DNA from: Phycisphaera sp.
GTDB taxonomy: Bacteria; Planctomycetota; Phycisphaerae; Phycisphaerales; Phycisphaeraceae
Length of the DNA stretch: 64,000 nucleotides
Reading direction: 5' to 3'
Assembly (NCBI GenBank): GCA_016125215.1
Contig: WGMF01000005.1
Coordinates: 1 to 64,000 of the forward strand
Every line of letters begins with the position of its first letter. The first letter of the stretch is position 1. The position numbers were made by a program, and so were the translations under genes. Positions 51,611 through 61,752 of this stretch are shown piece by piece. Under the pieces are notes generated by a model. It was not told the origin of the DNA. It did not search any database and worked only from the letters and a program-made list of their open reading frames with translations.

Positions 51611-52567
51611 TTATCTGCGGTTGGCCACGAGGTAAAACACCGCGTTGTCGCCGGTCGGGTCAAGCCGGCCAAGCCCGGCGCGGGGCAGCGGGCCGAACCG
51701 TGTGGAGCGGAAACCGAGCCCGGCATTATACCGTTTACCCCAGATATCAGCGTGGTCGAAGCCCGCACCCAACGCCGCCTCCACAAGTTCCTCCGCGCTC
51801 CACAGCCGCCAGTCATAACGGAAGCCGCGGAGAATCCTCCGACCCCGACCCCGGCCGACCTCGAAGGCGATCCGGCAATCGATCCTTCGGGAACGTGGAC
51901 GCAGCGCTCGTTGCTCCCAGATGTAGACGAAGGGCGGGAGTGCCGGGTCGTCGGGGGTGATGCGCGTGCGGGTCGAACCGGTCTTGAACCCGGTGAAAAA
52001 GTCCATGACGAAAACGCCCCCCGGCCGGAGGTTCCGCCGGGCGGATTGCATGTAGTGCTTCAGATCGTCGGCGTCGTGATAGATCAGCGCGCTGAAGTTC
52101 AGGGCGGCCACGGCATCGACGCGGGGGACGAGCGGTGGCGCGATATCGACCACGTCCGACATAACAAGGTGTAAGTCTTCCGCGCGTTTGCCGAGCGTGC
52201 GGTGAGCGTAGCGCTGCGCCCAGCGGAGGGTGGGGCCGTGGTTATCGACAGCCAGCGCACGGTGGTTCTCATCCATCGCCACCCAAGCGCAGGCGACCGC
52301 CGCGCTGCCGGCGAAGTCCTCGCGGAGCCGCGTGGCTATGCGGTCGTAACCCCTGTTGTAGTGGTGGTGGGCGCGCAGGATGAATCCCACCTCCGCCGCG
52401 GGGTGCTGGACCGCGTGGCGGTAGAGTTCGAGCTTGTGGGGTGTCGTGGAGGGAATGGCGTGGTGCCCGGGGTCAATGATCGGCTTTACGGCCCGTGGTG
52501 ACGAACACCCCCGCGCCGTGGATGAGCAGGCGGTCGAGGATCGGGCCGTGGTCGCCCTCCTGGACAT
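51611..52567 (-). CDS. SAM-dependent methyltransferase, class I (start uncertain)
   Basis: Up to 318 residues. The recognisable domain begins at KLELYRHAVQHPAAEVGFI. It continues through LREDFAGSAAVACAWV (SAM-binding glycine region replaced by an acidic FAG loop), RALAVDNHGPTLRWA, AALNFSALIYHD and GGVFVMDFFTG, as in planctomycete class I methyltransferases. The only ATG (52567) adds ~30 low-complexity residues and overlaps the upstream gene by 95 bases. No other ATG, GTG or TTG lies in frame near 52480, so a non-standard ATT start there is possible. A 13-mer motif copy lies at 52162-52174. Confidence 0.7.
   Translation of the reverse strand: MSRRATTARSSTACSSTARGCSSPRAVKPIIDPGHHAIPSTTPHKLELYRHAVQHPAAEVGFILRAHHHYNRGYDRIATRLREDFAGSAAVACAWVAMDENHRALAVDNHGPTLRWAQRYAHRTLGKRAEDLHLVMSDVVDIAPPLVPRVDAVAALNFSALIYHDADDLKHYMQSARRNLRPGGVFVMDFFTGFKTGSTRTRITPDDPALPPFVYIWEQRALRPRSRRIDCRIAFEVGRGRGRRILRGFRYDWRLWSAEELVEAALGAGFDHADIWGKRYNAGLGFRSTRFGPLPRAGLGRLDPTGDNAVFYLVANRR
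52162..52174. repeat. 13-mer palindrome copy TAACA-AGG-TGTAA
   Basis: Inside the methyltransferase gene. The coding strand reads TTA-CAC-CTT-GTT-A, so the reading frame differs from the other copies. Confidence 0.4.
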
Positions 52568-53747
52568 CGACGGTCAGGCTCGACCCGTGGATCGGGGTGT
52601 TGACGTGTGCCTCGGCCTGTCGCGCGGTGAGGCGTTGTGTTGTGACGGTCTTACCGTCGACCTGGATCACCACCACGAGGTCGGCGAGGCTGCGGTAGAG
52701 CGTGTTGTCGCCGTCGGGCAGGTCGAGCGTGAGTCCGCACACGAGTCGGCTTGCGCCGTGGGGCAGGTCGAATCGCAGCGTGCTGGGGGCGTGCAGATGC
52801 AGGCCGGCGTGGTCGGCGCGGACGCCGACGGGCAGGCCGAAGACTTCGCCCCCGTTGATGAGCGTGTGGTGGAGTTGCGTGAGATCAACAAGCCGACCGT
52901 GTTCACTGGCGATGTCGATGGCGACAAGCGTGTTCACGGGCAGGGTCACCGCGTCGTCGCTGTGTCGCATGGCGGGGTTGAGGGCTACCTCGTCGGACCG
53001 GATGACGACCGTGTGCGTGAGCACGACGCTGCCATCTCGGAGGTAGACGGCGTGCAAGGCTTTTTCGCCATCGGGCACGGCCGCGTCGCTTTGTCCGCCG
53101 GCCAGGTCGAGCTGCGCGATGCGGTCGATCGGCACGGGCGTGGCGGTGCGTGCGTCGTTGATGCGGATGTTGACGTTCCGCTCATCGAGGCCGGTGACGA
53201 AACCTTCGAGCGTGTCGCCGTTGGTCAGGGTCAGCGTGTCGCGCGTTCGGGGGGTTGGGTCGTTGATCGATTGACCGCCGGCCGCTGTGACCCAGCGGAC
53301 CGAACGGACCGCGTCGAGCGAGACCTGGAAGAGGCCCATCGTGGGGTGTTCCCACTGGACCATCTGCCCGTCGTTGATCGCGCCGCGCCATTGCCCGACG
53401 AGACACTGACCGTTATTGAGCGTGAGCGTGGAGAGGGACTCGTGGGGCTGCGTGTCGGGGTTCGGGTGGGTTGGCGTATCGCTGTCGAGCTGGAGTTTGA
53501 TGAAGTCGGTCAGGGGGGCGCTCTGGAGGTTGCGGTCTTTATCAAAATAAACGAGCACGCCGTCTTCGAGGCTCTGGAGTGTGATGCGCTGGGGTTCGAG
53601 GTCGGGTCCAACGAGCGTGGCCTGCAACGTCGCGGACGCGGTGGAGGCGGTGCCTAAAAACACCCACAAGAACACGGCCGCCCACAAGCCGGCGTATCTC
53701 CGCGCCGGTTGCGTGGCCTTCTCCCGTGTTGGAACAGCGTCGATCAT
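52473..53747 (-). CDS. Secreted protein with C-terminal NPCBM-like domain
   Basis: The protein has 424 residues. A signal peptide covers ~15-40 (GLWAAVFLWVFLGTASTASA). Two related beta-rich repeats (TLTLNNGQCLVGQWRG and TLTLTNGDTLEGFVTG) suggest duplicated small barrels. The C-terminal ~150 residues resemble the NPCBM/NEW2 carbohydrate-binding fold (GLHLHAPSTLRFDLPHGASR, VVIQVDGKTV). ATG 53747 overlaps the upstream stop as ATGA, so it is coupled to the cyclase-like gene. Confidence 0.7.
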   Translation of the reverse strand: MIDAVPTREKATQPARRYAGLWAAVFLWVFLGTASTASATLQATLVGPDLEPQRITLQSLEDGVLVYFDKDRNLQSAPLTDFIKLQLDSDTPTHPNPDTQPHESLSTLTLNNGQCLVGQWRGAINDGQMVQWEHPTMGLFQVSLDAVRSVRWVTAAGGQSINDPTPRTRDTLTLTNGDTLEGFVTGLDERNVNIRINDARTATPVPIDRIAQLDLAGGQSDAAVPDGEKALHAVYLRDGSVVLTHTVVIRSDEVALNPAMRHSDDAVTLPVNTLVAIDIASEHGRLVDLTQLHHTLINGGEVFGLPVGVRADHAGLHLHAPSTLRFDLPHGASRLVCGLTLDLPDGDNTLYRSLADLVVVIQVDGKTVTTQRLTARQAEAHVNTPIHGSSLTVDVQEGDHGPILDRLLIHGAGVFVTTGRKADH

Positions 53748-54862
53748 CTCTGGAATATCGGCAGGAAACGGTGCGGGATCTGAAGGATGAGCAGCGACAT
53801 CGCCGAGCCGAACGCTTCGCCGTGGTTGGACGCCCACGACCCGTCGGGCTGCTGTCGGAGCATGAGTTCCTTACGGATGGCGGGGTACCACGTGGCCCAG
53901 TACCTCCCGCCGGCGAGGAACATCGCCTGCACCGCGTAGTAGTGGCCGTATTCGTAGTGGCCGCCCGCGTTGCCCGTGATTTCGTCGCGGTTGTTTATGA
54001 GATACGTCAGCCCCCGGTTAAGGGCCTGGTCTTCGTACACACCTGCGTAGTAAAGACTCGCTACGCCCGCGGCGGAGCGAGGGAACGCCGAGCCGCCCGC
54101 GTTGAGCATGTAGCGGAACCCGCCGTCGCTTGGGTTCTGGCACTGACGCACGTATTGGATCGCGCGGTCGATGGTTTCCTTGGGCACACTCACGCCGGCG
54201 TTGCGTGCCGAGCGCAGCGCCATGACCTGACAGATGGTGACGCTGATGTCGGCATCGAAGGGGATGGGGTGGTATCGCCAGCCGCCCTCACGGTTCTGTG
54301 TAGTCACAATGAGGCGGACAGCCTTGACCAGCGCCTCGCGCACGCGCGGGTCGGGCGTCATGCCGTAGACCTCGCCGAGAAAGAGCGTGGCAAACCCGTG
54401 GCCGTACATCGGGCCGTGTGACGTGTCCGCGGCGATCAAGCCGTTCTCCTGCGCACAGGAGAGGATGAAGTTGAGCCCGCGTTCGACGTTGTTGCCATAC
54501 ATGCCACGACCGGGCAGGTTGCCGTCCGCCATGAAAGCCAGGCAGCATAGCGCGGAGATGCCGGCGTGTCGGCCCCACTGCTGCCCGCCCCACGAGCCGT
54601 CCTCCGCCTGGATCGAAGCAAGATAAGAAAGCCCCTTGGCCACGGTGGCGTCAAGCTCGGGCGTGATCTCCACAATCAACGGCGCATCGCCCCCGTCCCC
54701 GGAAGTGGAGTCGGGTGTCGCGCCGGGAGCGGCCGCTGGATTTTCACCGGCAGCCGGCGCTTCTTGGGCAAACGCTGGAACGGTCCACGCGCAGAGTAAC
54801 GCGAGCAACGCCACCGCTCTCGTTGAATACCGCGCGGGATGGAAGAACCTCGTGGGCGTCAC
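53744..54862 (-). CDS. Secreted prenyltransferase/squalene-cyclase-repeat (alpha/alpha toroid) protein
   Basis: The protein has 372 residues. Signal peptide ~12-33 (AVALLALLCAWTVPAFAQ), then a Pro/Ala-rich linker. From ~70 there are repeated QxxDGSWG-type units: IQAEDGSWGGQQW, NREGGWRYHP, NPSDGGFRYM and QQPDGSWASN. This is the alpha/alpha-barrel fold of squalene cyclases, but no DXDD catalytic motif is seen, so it is more likely structural or protein-binding. The GTG start at 54862 overlaps the upstream stop by four bases (GTGA). Confidence 0.8.
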   Translation of the reverse strand: MTPTRFFHPARYSTRAVALLALLCAWTVPAFAQEAPAAGENPAAAPGATPDSTSGDGGDAPLIVEITPELDATVAKGLSYLASIQAEDGSWGGQQWGRHAGISALCCLAFMADGNLPGRGMYGNNVERGLNFILSCAQENGLIAADTSHGPMYGHGFATLFLGEVYGMTPDPRVREALVKAVRLIVTTQNREGGWRYHPIPFDADISVTICQVMALRSARNAGVSVPKETIDRAIQYVRQCQNPSDGGFRYMLNAGGSAFPRSAAGVASLYYAGVYEDQALNRGLTYLINNRDEITGNAGGHYEYGHYYAVQAMFLAGGRYWATWYPAIRKELMLRQQPDGSWASNHGEAFGSAMSLLILQIPHRFLPIFQR

Positions 54863-55602
54863 GGTTGTGCCTGCTCCTTGGCCAGCCTTTCATAATAGGC
54901 TTCGGTCATGTTGCGGTAGAGCGGGCTGAAGCGTTCGGATCGGCCCTGGAGCAATTCGTCACGGACGCGCGGCGGGAGGTTGCCCCACTCCTGCGCGGAG
55001 GATTCGAGCGACCGGGCGCCGTCGGCCTGAGGTGGCGTGGTGCCGGCTGTGGAGTTGGGGTCGGAATCGCTTGCCTGCCCGGGCTGGCTTTGGGCTTGCG
55101 CTTGACCTTGAGCCTGACCCTGGGCCTGCGATTGGCCGGATGACGACCCGCCGCCCGGTTGCTGTCCGCCCTGTGAGCCGCCCTGGTCGCCGCCGGTCGC
55201 CTGTTGACCCTGGCTTCCTGAGCCGCCGCGGCCGCTCGATGAGGAACTGCTCTGGCTGGCGGACTCGATGATCTGTTCGAGCTTGCGGACGATGGCTTCC
55301 TGCATGCGCTGCGTGTCGAGGCCGGCGTCTTTGTCGTCACCCAGACGCTTGGAAACATCGTCCATCTCACGGATGACCTGTGCAAAGGCGTCCGCCGCTT
55401 CCTGCCCGTTGAGCAGGCGTTTGACCGAAGGGTCGATGGGGACGGCGTCGGGTTTAGGTTGTTCGACCGCGTCCGGCTTGGGGGCGATGTCGAGTAGCTC
55501 GTCGAGCGTGGGCTGCGCGTCCGCAAGAACAAGCGTAACCGGGCACACGACTACCAACCCCACACACACAACAAGCGCCATGATGTCGAGCCTGCTTTTC
55601 AT
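54859..55602 (-). CDS. Secreted Gln/Ser/Gly-rich linker protein of the Bat-like cluster
   Basis: The protein has 247 residues. Signal peptide ~8-28, then a helical region (~55-115: FAQVIREMDDVSKRLGDDKD). A ~75-residue low-complexity block of Gln, Ser and Gly follows (about 116-190), then a short conserved C-terminus LPPRVRDELLQGRSERFSPLY. That ending recurs in planctomycete proteins of this cluster. ATG 55602 has AGGAG eight bases upstream. It sits three bases after the giant coiled-coil gene. Confidence 0.75.
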   Translation of the reverse strand: MKSRLDIMALVVCVGLVVVCPVTLVLADAQPTLDELLDIAPKPDAVEQPKPDAVPIDPSVKRLLNGQEAADAFAQVIREMDDVSKRLGDDKDAGLDTQRMQEAIVRKLEQIIESASQSSSSSSGRGGSGSQGQQATGGDQGGSQGGQQPGGGSSSGQSQAQGQAQGQAQAQSQPGQASDSDPNSTAGTTPPQADGARSLESSAQEWGNLPPRVRDELLQGRSERFSPLYRNMTEAYYERLAKEQAQP

Positions 55603-55605
55603 GGT

Positions 55606-58600
55606 TTACTCCTGAAGTCGGTTGGGGCTGTTGCCGCTGGGCTGTTGTTGCTGCATCTTCTGGATCAGACGTTCGCCGACGGCCGCGAGTTCGCGCTGGG
55701 CATCCGACAAAGCACGAAGGCGTGAGGCGGCATTGGCCTGATTGTCGGGCGGGTTGTCGTGGGTCTGTCGCGTGGCGGTGTTGATCGCTTCCTGGCTGGT
55801 CTTGAGCAGCTTGAGCTCCGCGGTGGGCGGGATCAACGGCGTCGGCCCGCCGCCCCCCCCGCCGCCGCTGCCGCTTTCCGAGGGCTTGTCGAACTCGTTG
55901 CGCCTGGGGTCGTTCTTGAGCGCGTCGGCCATACGCTGGAGTGTGTCCGCCACGTTTTGTTGTTGACCCAGCGTGTCGCGGTCGGCACGGGCCTGACGCA
56001 GGCGGTCCGAGATATCCGCGGTTTGTGCGTCGATCTGTTTGTGCATCAACCGGAAGACCTCGGTGTCGGTGGTTTTCTGGCCGAGCTGCTGCGCTTGCTT
56101 ACGTAGGTCCTCTTCATTCTGGCCGAGGTCCGCAAGTTCGGCACGTTGGGCACGGGTGAGATTGTCGATCGCCCCGTACCGGGCGGTGTCGTTCATCAAC
56201 GTCTTTTGCCACTCGGCGAGCTTGAGGTATTGCTCGCGCAGCTCGTTGCGTTCCTTTTGGGCTTTCTCCGCCTCGGAGGCCTGCTTGATCTGTTCGACCG
56301 TGTCCAGCGCTTTTTCAAGCAGGTCGAGAGAGGACTTCTCCCCCGCCTCGGCGGGTGCCCGCTCATTGCCACGCAGGGCCAGGATCGCGTCACCCTGCGC
56401 ACCGGCGGCACGCTGCAACAGGTCCGCCACCGAGACGGTCTCGCGCGCCTGACGCGCATCCGCTTCCACGCTCAACGTGTTACGCCTCAGCGTGGACAAC
56501 CCCGGCTCAAGCGCGGGCAGCGCCTCGGCACCGGCCAGCGCCTTGATCTGTGTTTCCTGCTGCGCGATGAGCGATTCGATCAACTCCTTGAGCTTGGCCA
56601 GGCGGCGCATGAGCACCTCGTGCCGACGTTCGTCCTGCTGCTGGAGCTGGTCGAGCATCTCCTTGAGCGTCTCGAGGCTCTGCTCCTGCTGCACGGACGA
56701 TTGGGAAAGCTGGTTCTTCCCCGCCGACTGCGCGGAGGACTGCATGTTCTGGGACAGCCCCTGCCGCTGCGCGATGGCCGCCGCCTCGCGTAAAGATTGG
56801 GCTGCGGACTGGCTCTCGGGGCTCTGGTCCTGCTTCTCGAGGGCCTGCGCGGAGGATTGCATCTGACGCAACGCCGACTCGACCTGATCGGAGAGTTCCC
56901 CCTGACGCTTTTCGATTTCTTTGAGCGCCTCGCGTTCCTCGGGCGTGAGTTGCTCCGTGCTCTTGCCCACGGTGCGCGGCAGCATCTGGCGTGTCTCGGC
57001 GAGAAGTTGCTGCTGCTTGGTCTGGACCTGTCGCAGCTCAAGCTCCGCGGCCGCGGCGTCTTTGCCCTGGTCGAGCAGGCTCACAAGATCGGTCATCGCC
57101 TCGCCGACTTCCTGCTGCTTCTCCCGGGCCTGCTCGCGCGACGCCTGAGCCTTTTGTTCATCGCTGCGCTTCTGGGCGTCGCTGGATTGCTTGAGCGATT
57201 GGTCGGCTGCGTCGGATGCGACCTGCGCCTTGTCGAGCAACCCCTTGGCGTCATCGAGCGTACGCTGGAGCGCGGGGTCGGCGAGGCGGTTGCGGTTGAG
57301 CCTGTCCCGCAATCTCTGGATCAACGGCTTCTGTGCGCCGAGCTGCTGGGTCATCTGTTCCTGGCCGGGCTGGGCCTGATCGGCCTCCTGTTTGGTCAGG
57401 TCGTCCTGGCGCTGCGTCATGCGCACCGCCTGTTGCCGAAGACCCGCCAGTTCCGTGCGCACCTGCGAGACGAGCGTCGCTTCATCGATGATGCGCAACG
57501 TACGTGGCTGCGACCGCGCGTCGGCGTGGGACTGTTCCTGATACCGGTAACCGTCTTGGGCCCGGGCGATGATCACGACGCTGTCGCCCACCGCGAGTTG
57601 CATCGTCGAGAGATCGAGGTCGTGGGTCAGTTGCGTGCGCGGTGAAGCGGCGCTGCTTGTCGCAAGGATCAACGGAGCCTGGTCGGTGTCGGGGGCGTTG
57701 CCTTCATCACCCGCAACGTGGTGGGCCGACTCGATCCACGTTTGCGTCACCGCCACGTCGTCCTGTGCCTGGGCCTCGATGCCGACCACCGCCGTGCGCA
57801 GCACCGACTCGTCCGCGACGGGCTGGGTGATGGCCACCGAGGGGTCGGCGTCGGTGAGGGCTTCAAAACGAAGCGTCCTGTCGCTCTGGTTTTTCAAGCC
57901 GAAGGCGTCCACGAGGTCGATCGCGGTCTGACAGGTCTGGTCGAGTGTGAACGAGATCGTCACGTGGTCAGCCTCATCACCCCGGGATGATGGCGGGGCC
58001 ACCGCCGACGCGGGCAGGCCCTTTGCCAGCGTCGCGGGAGAGAGCGAAACAGCCGGCAGGGGCTTATTGAAATGCAGCTCCAATTCCACACGTGAACCGC
58101 GCAGGGCTGACACGCTTGCCAAGCTGCCCGCCCCGTCGAGCGAGACTTCCTGATCCGAAACAAAGCCCTTGGCGTACTCCTGCGGCTGTGTCCGCGCGAC
58201 GGCACCGACCACCGTCGGGCGCGGCACGACCCGCAGGCTCTGCGACAGGCTCTGGTCATCCCCCGCGGTGAAGTAATACTCCACGGACCACGTCGTGGAA
58301 GTGTCGCTGGACGCTGTTGCACCGGAACCCGTGTCGCCAAGCACGTCGACGATGCGCTCGTATCGCCCGGCCGATCCCCCGGCGGATGAATTGTTCTGAT
58401 CGTTCATCAACGATCGCTGCCAGGGCTGCGCGGTCGCATCGCCGCCCTCGGGGGTGACGCGGTAATGGACCCACGTTCTCAGGCCGACCCGGTAGCCCTT
58501 GTCCACGCGGGCGGTGAAACGCACGGGTGTGTCGCTGGGCCAGACGCCGGCGTCGGTCGTCGACTCGACGTGGTTTTTACGCGGCCACTGGTGCGACGGG

Positions 58601-59175
58601 TTGAAGGGTTCGGTGAATCGGCTCCAGCACATCGCGGCGTCGGCAGGGTCTGCCACCACAAAAACCGCAAGGGGGACCCATGCCATGAGCATGAGCACGG
58701 TCAGGCGGAACGTTCGCGTCGGGTCGATGAGCCTTCGGATCGGCGACGATCCCCGGCCGGCCACCTGTTGCACAGCCCGGCCGGCGCGGTCGATGCTCAT
58801 CCGCGCGAGCTGGGCTTCGTGTGATACGTCTGACTCATCGCGGCCATCCGTGGTGAACTCGACCCCCACCGCCAGCAAACCCGCCAGCGACGGGAACATC
58901 TTTTCCGTGCGCGACGCCAGCAGATTCATCGGCGGGTTGAACCGCATGGCCCGGTTAAGACGTGTGAGTAAAAAGACAATCCCCCACACGAAGACGCCGA
59001 CCACAAGTGCAAAACGCAAAACGCCCGGCAATCGAAAGACATAGTCCAGCAGCGCCATCCCCGTCACCGCCAGGCCCAAGCCGACGAGTGACTGCACCAG
59101 TCTCTGCGTCACGAGCAGCCGTCTGCCGACCCTGCGGACGCGTTCGAGTTCGCGGATTGTGGGGCCTAGGTCCAT
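55606..59175 (-). CDS. Giant membrane-anchored coiled-coil protein (DUF4175-like)
   Basis: The protein has 1189 residues. Three hydrophobic helices lie near 30-75 and 155-175. A beta-rich periplasmic region (~190-560) follows. The remaining ~600 residues are almost all Gln/Glu/Lys/Arg-rich coiled coil with many QxxL heptads (LRQQAVRMTQRQDDLTKQEA). A Gly-rich spacer (SGSGGGGGGGPTP) lies near 1115. The architecture matches the large DUF4175-type members of Bat-like operons; the precise role is unknown. ATG 59175 has AAGGAG 11 bases upstream. Confidence 0.75.
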   Translation of the reverse strand: MDLGPTIRELERVRRVGRRLLVTQRLVQSLVGLGLAVTGMALLDYVFRLPGVLRFALVVGVFVWGIVFLLTRLNRAMRFNPPMNLLASRTEKMFPSLAGLLAVGVEFTTDGRDESDVSHEAQLARMSIDRAGRAVQQVAGRGSSPIRRLIDPTRTFRLTVLMLMAWVPLAVFVVADPADAAMCWSRFTEPFNPSHQWPRKNHVESTTDAGVWPSDTPVRFTARVDKGYRVGLRTWVHYRVTPEGGDATAQPWQRSLMNDQNNSSAGGSAGRYERIVDVLGDTGSGATASSDTSTTWSVEYYFTAGDDQSLSQSLRVVPRPTVVGAVARTQPQEYAKGFVSDQEVSLDGAGSLASVSALRGSRVELELHFNKPLPAVSLSPATLAKGLPASAVAPPSSRGDEADHVTISFTLDQTCQTAIDLVDAFGLKNQSDRTLRFEALTDADPSVAITQPVADESVLRTAVVGIEAQAQDDVAVTQTWIESAHHVAGDEGNAPDTDQAPLILATSSAASPRTQLTHDLDLSTMQLAVGDSVVIIARAQDGYRYQEQSHADARSQPRTLRIIDEATLVSQVRTELAGLRQQAVRMTQRQDDLTKQEADQAQPGQEQMTQQLGAQKPLIQRLRDRLNRNRLADPALQRTLDDAKGLLDKAQVASDAADQSLKQSSDAQKRSDEQKAQASREQAREKQQEVGEAMTDLVSLLDQGKDAAAAELELRQVQTKQQQLLAETRQMLPRTVGKSTEQLTPEEREALKEIEKRQGELSDQVESALRQMQSSAQALEKQDQSPESQSAAQSLREAAAIAQRQGLSQNMQSSAQSAGKNQLSQSSVQQEQSLETLKEMLDQLQQQDERRHEVLMRRLAKLKELIESLIAQQETQIKALAGAEALPALEPGLSTLRRNTLSVEADARQARETVSVADLLQRAAGAQGDAILALRGNERAPAEAGEKSSLDLLEKALDTVEQIKQASEAEKAQKERNELREQYLKLAEWQKTLMNDTARYGAIDNLTRAQRAELADLGQNEEDLRKQAQQLGQKTTDTEVFRLMHKQIDAQTADISDRLRQARADRDTLGQQQNVADTLQRMADALKNDPRRNEFDKPSESGSGGGGGGGPTPLIPPTAELKLLKTSQEAINTATRQTHDNPPDNQANAASRLRALSDAQRELAAVGERLIQKMQQQQPSGNSPNRLQE

Positions 59176-59226
59176 TGTGGTCGCTTCTCCTTCGGACGTT
59201 CAAAGCCTCGTGGAGTTCTGGGTTCC

Positions 59227-61752
59227 TTACGCCAGCCTCAACACCTTTCGGCCGACCCACTCCCCCGTGAGCAGCAGGACCATCAGGACCAGCGCGAGGG
59301 GCGAACGCCAGAGCGGTTCGGTGATGTCCGCGGGGGTCCGGATGGCACGGTTGGGGATGAGTGTCGCCAGTTCACCAAGATTCACAGGCAAAACGACCTT
59401 GCCGGCGGTCTGTTGCGAGAGTTCGCGCAGGTTGTCGTAGTCGGCTTCGCGCACGAGCATCTCGTCGAGCGGGCTGGTGGCCTCGACCTTGGCCAGCAGG
59501 TTCAGGTCCGCCAGCGCCGGCTCGACCACGCGCAGGACGAGCGTGCCGGTGGTCGAGGGCCGCCACGTGGCACGGTAGAGGCCGACGGATGGCGTTGCCT
59601 CATCACCACCCGCTTGGCCTTGATTGGCACCCCCGGGGGTACCGGGGGCGCTTCCGGGGGTTCCGGGGGTGAGTTCGAGGTGGTCGATGGGGGTGTTGCT
59701 GTTGTTGTCGGTTTGTTCGACCTCGACCGCGATGGTTCGCAGTTGTCGTTGGAGGATGAGGGGGTCGTCGATGCGCAGTTCGACGACGAGGGGTTGTTCG
59801 ATGGCACCGCGTGGCGAGGAGACGGTGAACGAGACACCGCGGTCGCCCAGGGCAAAACGCGATCTTCCGAGCATGTGGATGAGCTGGACGTAGAGCTGGT
59901 CGAAGAAGATGTCGCCCCGTCCGCGGCGCCAGCGCCAGTATTCGTCGGTGCCCTGGTAGAGCGATTGGCCCGATCCGTATCTCATGCGCACGAGCAGCGG
60001 GGCCGATTCACTCTGGCTGCCGCGCCCGACCGCGATCACGTCCGTGGCCAGCTTCAACGGCCCGAGGTCCTGTGCCCACATCAGCCCCGGCAGGCCCGTC
60101 GGCCAAAGCTCCGCGGGATCGGCGCTCTGCGGGTCTTTGAGTTCCAGCACGCCCAGCTCGCGCGCCATCGCGGTGGGCTGGACCGCCATCGGAAGACGCG
60201 AGGGATCGATGGGTGAAACCCCCTCGGGCCTGCGCATGGGCAGGAGCGCCGCGAACGGGCCGGTCGCGTAGTCACGGGGCGTGTGATAGTTCCCGCCGAG
60301 CCAGAACAGCCCCGCCCCACGCTGCGAGACCTGCTCGGTGATCTGCGTTTTCTGCTGGCTTGAAAAATAATTCTCCGGCACGTCACCGATGATGATGACA
60401 TCAAACGGCCGCCACTCCTCGGGCGTGACAGGCAACCGGGCCAGCGGCACGTCGCCCTCCTGTGCGAACTCGCGGTCGGCCTCGATCAGGATGATGCTGC
60501 TCTTGATCGTCTTCTCACGGATAAGCAGGTTCTTGAGGTAGCGGTACTCCCAGCGCGGGTAGCCCTCGACATAGAGCACGCGCAGCGGCCGGTCGATGAA
60601 CTCGATCGTCACGTTGTCCGATGATCGCTCGGGGTTGAGCGCTACCGACGCGCTGTCCTTGACCAGCTCGACTCGCCACGGGACCGAGCCGGGCGTCGGG
60701 CACCTCGCGGAGAGGTGAAGTGTTTCGTCGGCTTCGCCCTTGCCCGGCGCGGATTCATCGAGCACCTCACCTGTGGCGGGATCGATCAGGCGCGCCCGCA
60801 GGCCCAGCGTTGAGGCGCCGCCCTCGCGCTGCAGGTGGACCGTGATGGGCGTCAGGTCGTTGACCATCGCACGGGCCGGGGCGTCGATGCGGTCCAGCCC
60901 GAGGACCGCCAGCGGGTGCTCTGCGCCCAGCGGCACGCTATAGACGCCGATCGATTTCTGCCGCAGCCTCTGGAGTAACTCGCCGTCTATTTCCTGTGCG
61001 CTGCGCCCATCGGAAAAGAGCACGATGCCCGCGACCGGGCCGTCGGATGACTGTTGCAGGGCGGATTCGATGGCGGTGCGGATCATCGTGCGCTGGCCCT
61101 CGGGCTGCGCGGCGTCCGGGGCGATCAACTTCCGGGGGTCGAGCGGGTAGGCGTTTTCGTCAAAACCCAGCCAGACCACACGGCGGTCGCGCATGGCCGG
61201 GTTGACGGGGTTGGCCGGCTCGGGGGGGTCGGGCCGATCGGTGTTGGGGGTTTCGGGTGGGTTGCCCAGCAGGTACGGGTGTTGACGCAGCGCCTCGGAC
61301 AGTGCCGTGTAACGCGGCTCCCGGCGGGTGGGGTCGCCCGGTGACGCGGCGTCGGCCACGTTCATCGAGGCGCTGCGGTCCACAAGCACGAGCAGGCGGT
61401 CCGGCTCGACCCGCTCCTGAGGCAGCACCAGCATCGGCCCGGCCAACAGCATCACGACCAGAAGCACAATCAACGCCCTCACGCCGGCCAACGCACCACG
61501 CCCGACGCCCGACCCTAACAATCTGTTATAACTCACCCAACCCACGCCCACACACAGAAGAACCAAACCCACCCACGCCCACATCGGCAACGGGTAACGC
61601 CAACCGATATACGTGCCCGGCTGCGACCAGCTCACCCGGGACAGCCCAAACAGGGTGTCCACCCACGCCGCCGCATGAACCGGGGCGGCCGGGCTCAACA
61701 CACTCACAGCCGACAACACACACAACCAGCCGGGGGTGGGGCGCCTGTTCAT
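59227..61752 (-). CDS. Membrane protein with von Willebrand A and glutamine-amidotransferase-like domains
   Basis: The protein has 841 residues. Signal-like segment ~10-30 and membrane helices near 55-75 and 88-108. A VWA domain starts at LLVLVDRSASMN (MIDAS DxSxS; ~126) and includes VAGIVLFSDGRSA. A class I glutamine-amidotransferase-like region covers ~410-600 (VLYVEGYPRWEYRYLKNLL, VIIIGDVPENYF), without a visible catalytic Cys. A final helix lies at ~815-835. ATG 61752 overlaps the previous gene as ATGA. A 13-mer motif copy is at 61516-61528. Confidence 0.82.
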   Translation of the reverse strand: MNRRPTPGWLCVLSAVSVLSPAAPVHAAAWVDTLFGLSRVSWSQPGTYIGWRYPLPMWAWVGLVLLCVGVGWVSYNRLLGSGVGRGALAGVRALIVLLVVMLLAGPMLVLPQERVEPDRLLVLVDRSASMNVADAASPGDPTRREPRYTALSEALRQHPYLLGNPPETPNTDRPDPPEPANPVNPAMRDRRVVWLGFDENAYPLDPRKLIAPDAAQPEGQRTMIRTAIESALQQSSDGPVAGIVLFSDGRSAQEIDGELLQRLRQKSIGVYSVPLGAEHPLAVLGLDRIDAPARAMVNDLTPITVHLQREGGASTLGLRARLIDPATGEVLDESAPGKGEADETLHLSARCPTPGSVPWRVELVKDSASVALNPERSSDNVTIEFIDRPLRVLYVEGYPRWEYRYLKNLLIREKTIKSSIILIEADREFAQEGDVPLARLPVTPEEWRPFDVIIIGDVPENYFSSQQKTQITEQVSQRGAGLFWLGGNYHTPRDYATGPFAALLPMRRPEGVSPIDPSRLPMAVQPTAMARELGVLELKDPQSADPAELWPTGLPGLMWAQDLGPLKLATDVIAVGRGSQSESAPLLVRMRYGSGQSLYQGTDEYWRWRRGRGDIFFDQLYVQLIHMLGRSRFALGDRGVSFTVSSPRGAIEQPLVVELRIDDPLILQRQLRTIAVEVEQTDNNSNTPIDHLELTPGTPGSAPGTPGGANQGQAGGDEATPSVGLYRATWRPSTTGTLVLRVVEPALADLNLLAKVEATSPLDEMLVREADYDNLRELSQQTAGKVVLPVNLGELATLIPNRAIRTPADITEPLWRSPLALVLMVLLLTGEWVGRKVLRLA
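61516..61528. repeat. 13-mer palindrome copy TAACA-ATC-TGTTA
   Basis: Perfect palindromic halves inside the VWA gene; the coding strand contains TTG-TTA. Confidence 0.5.
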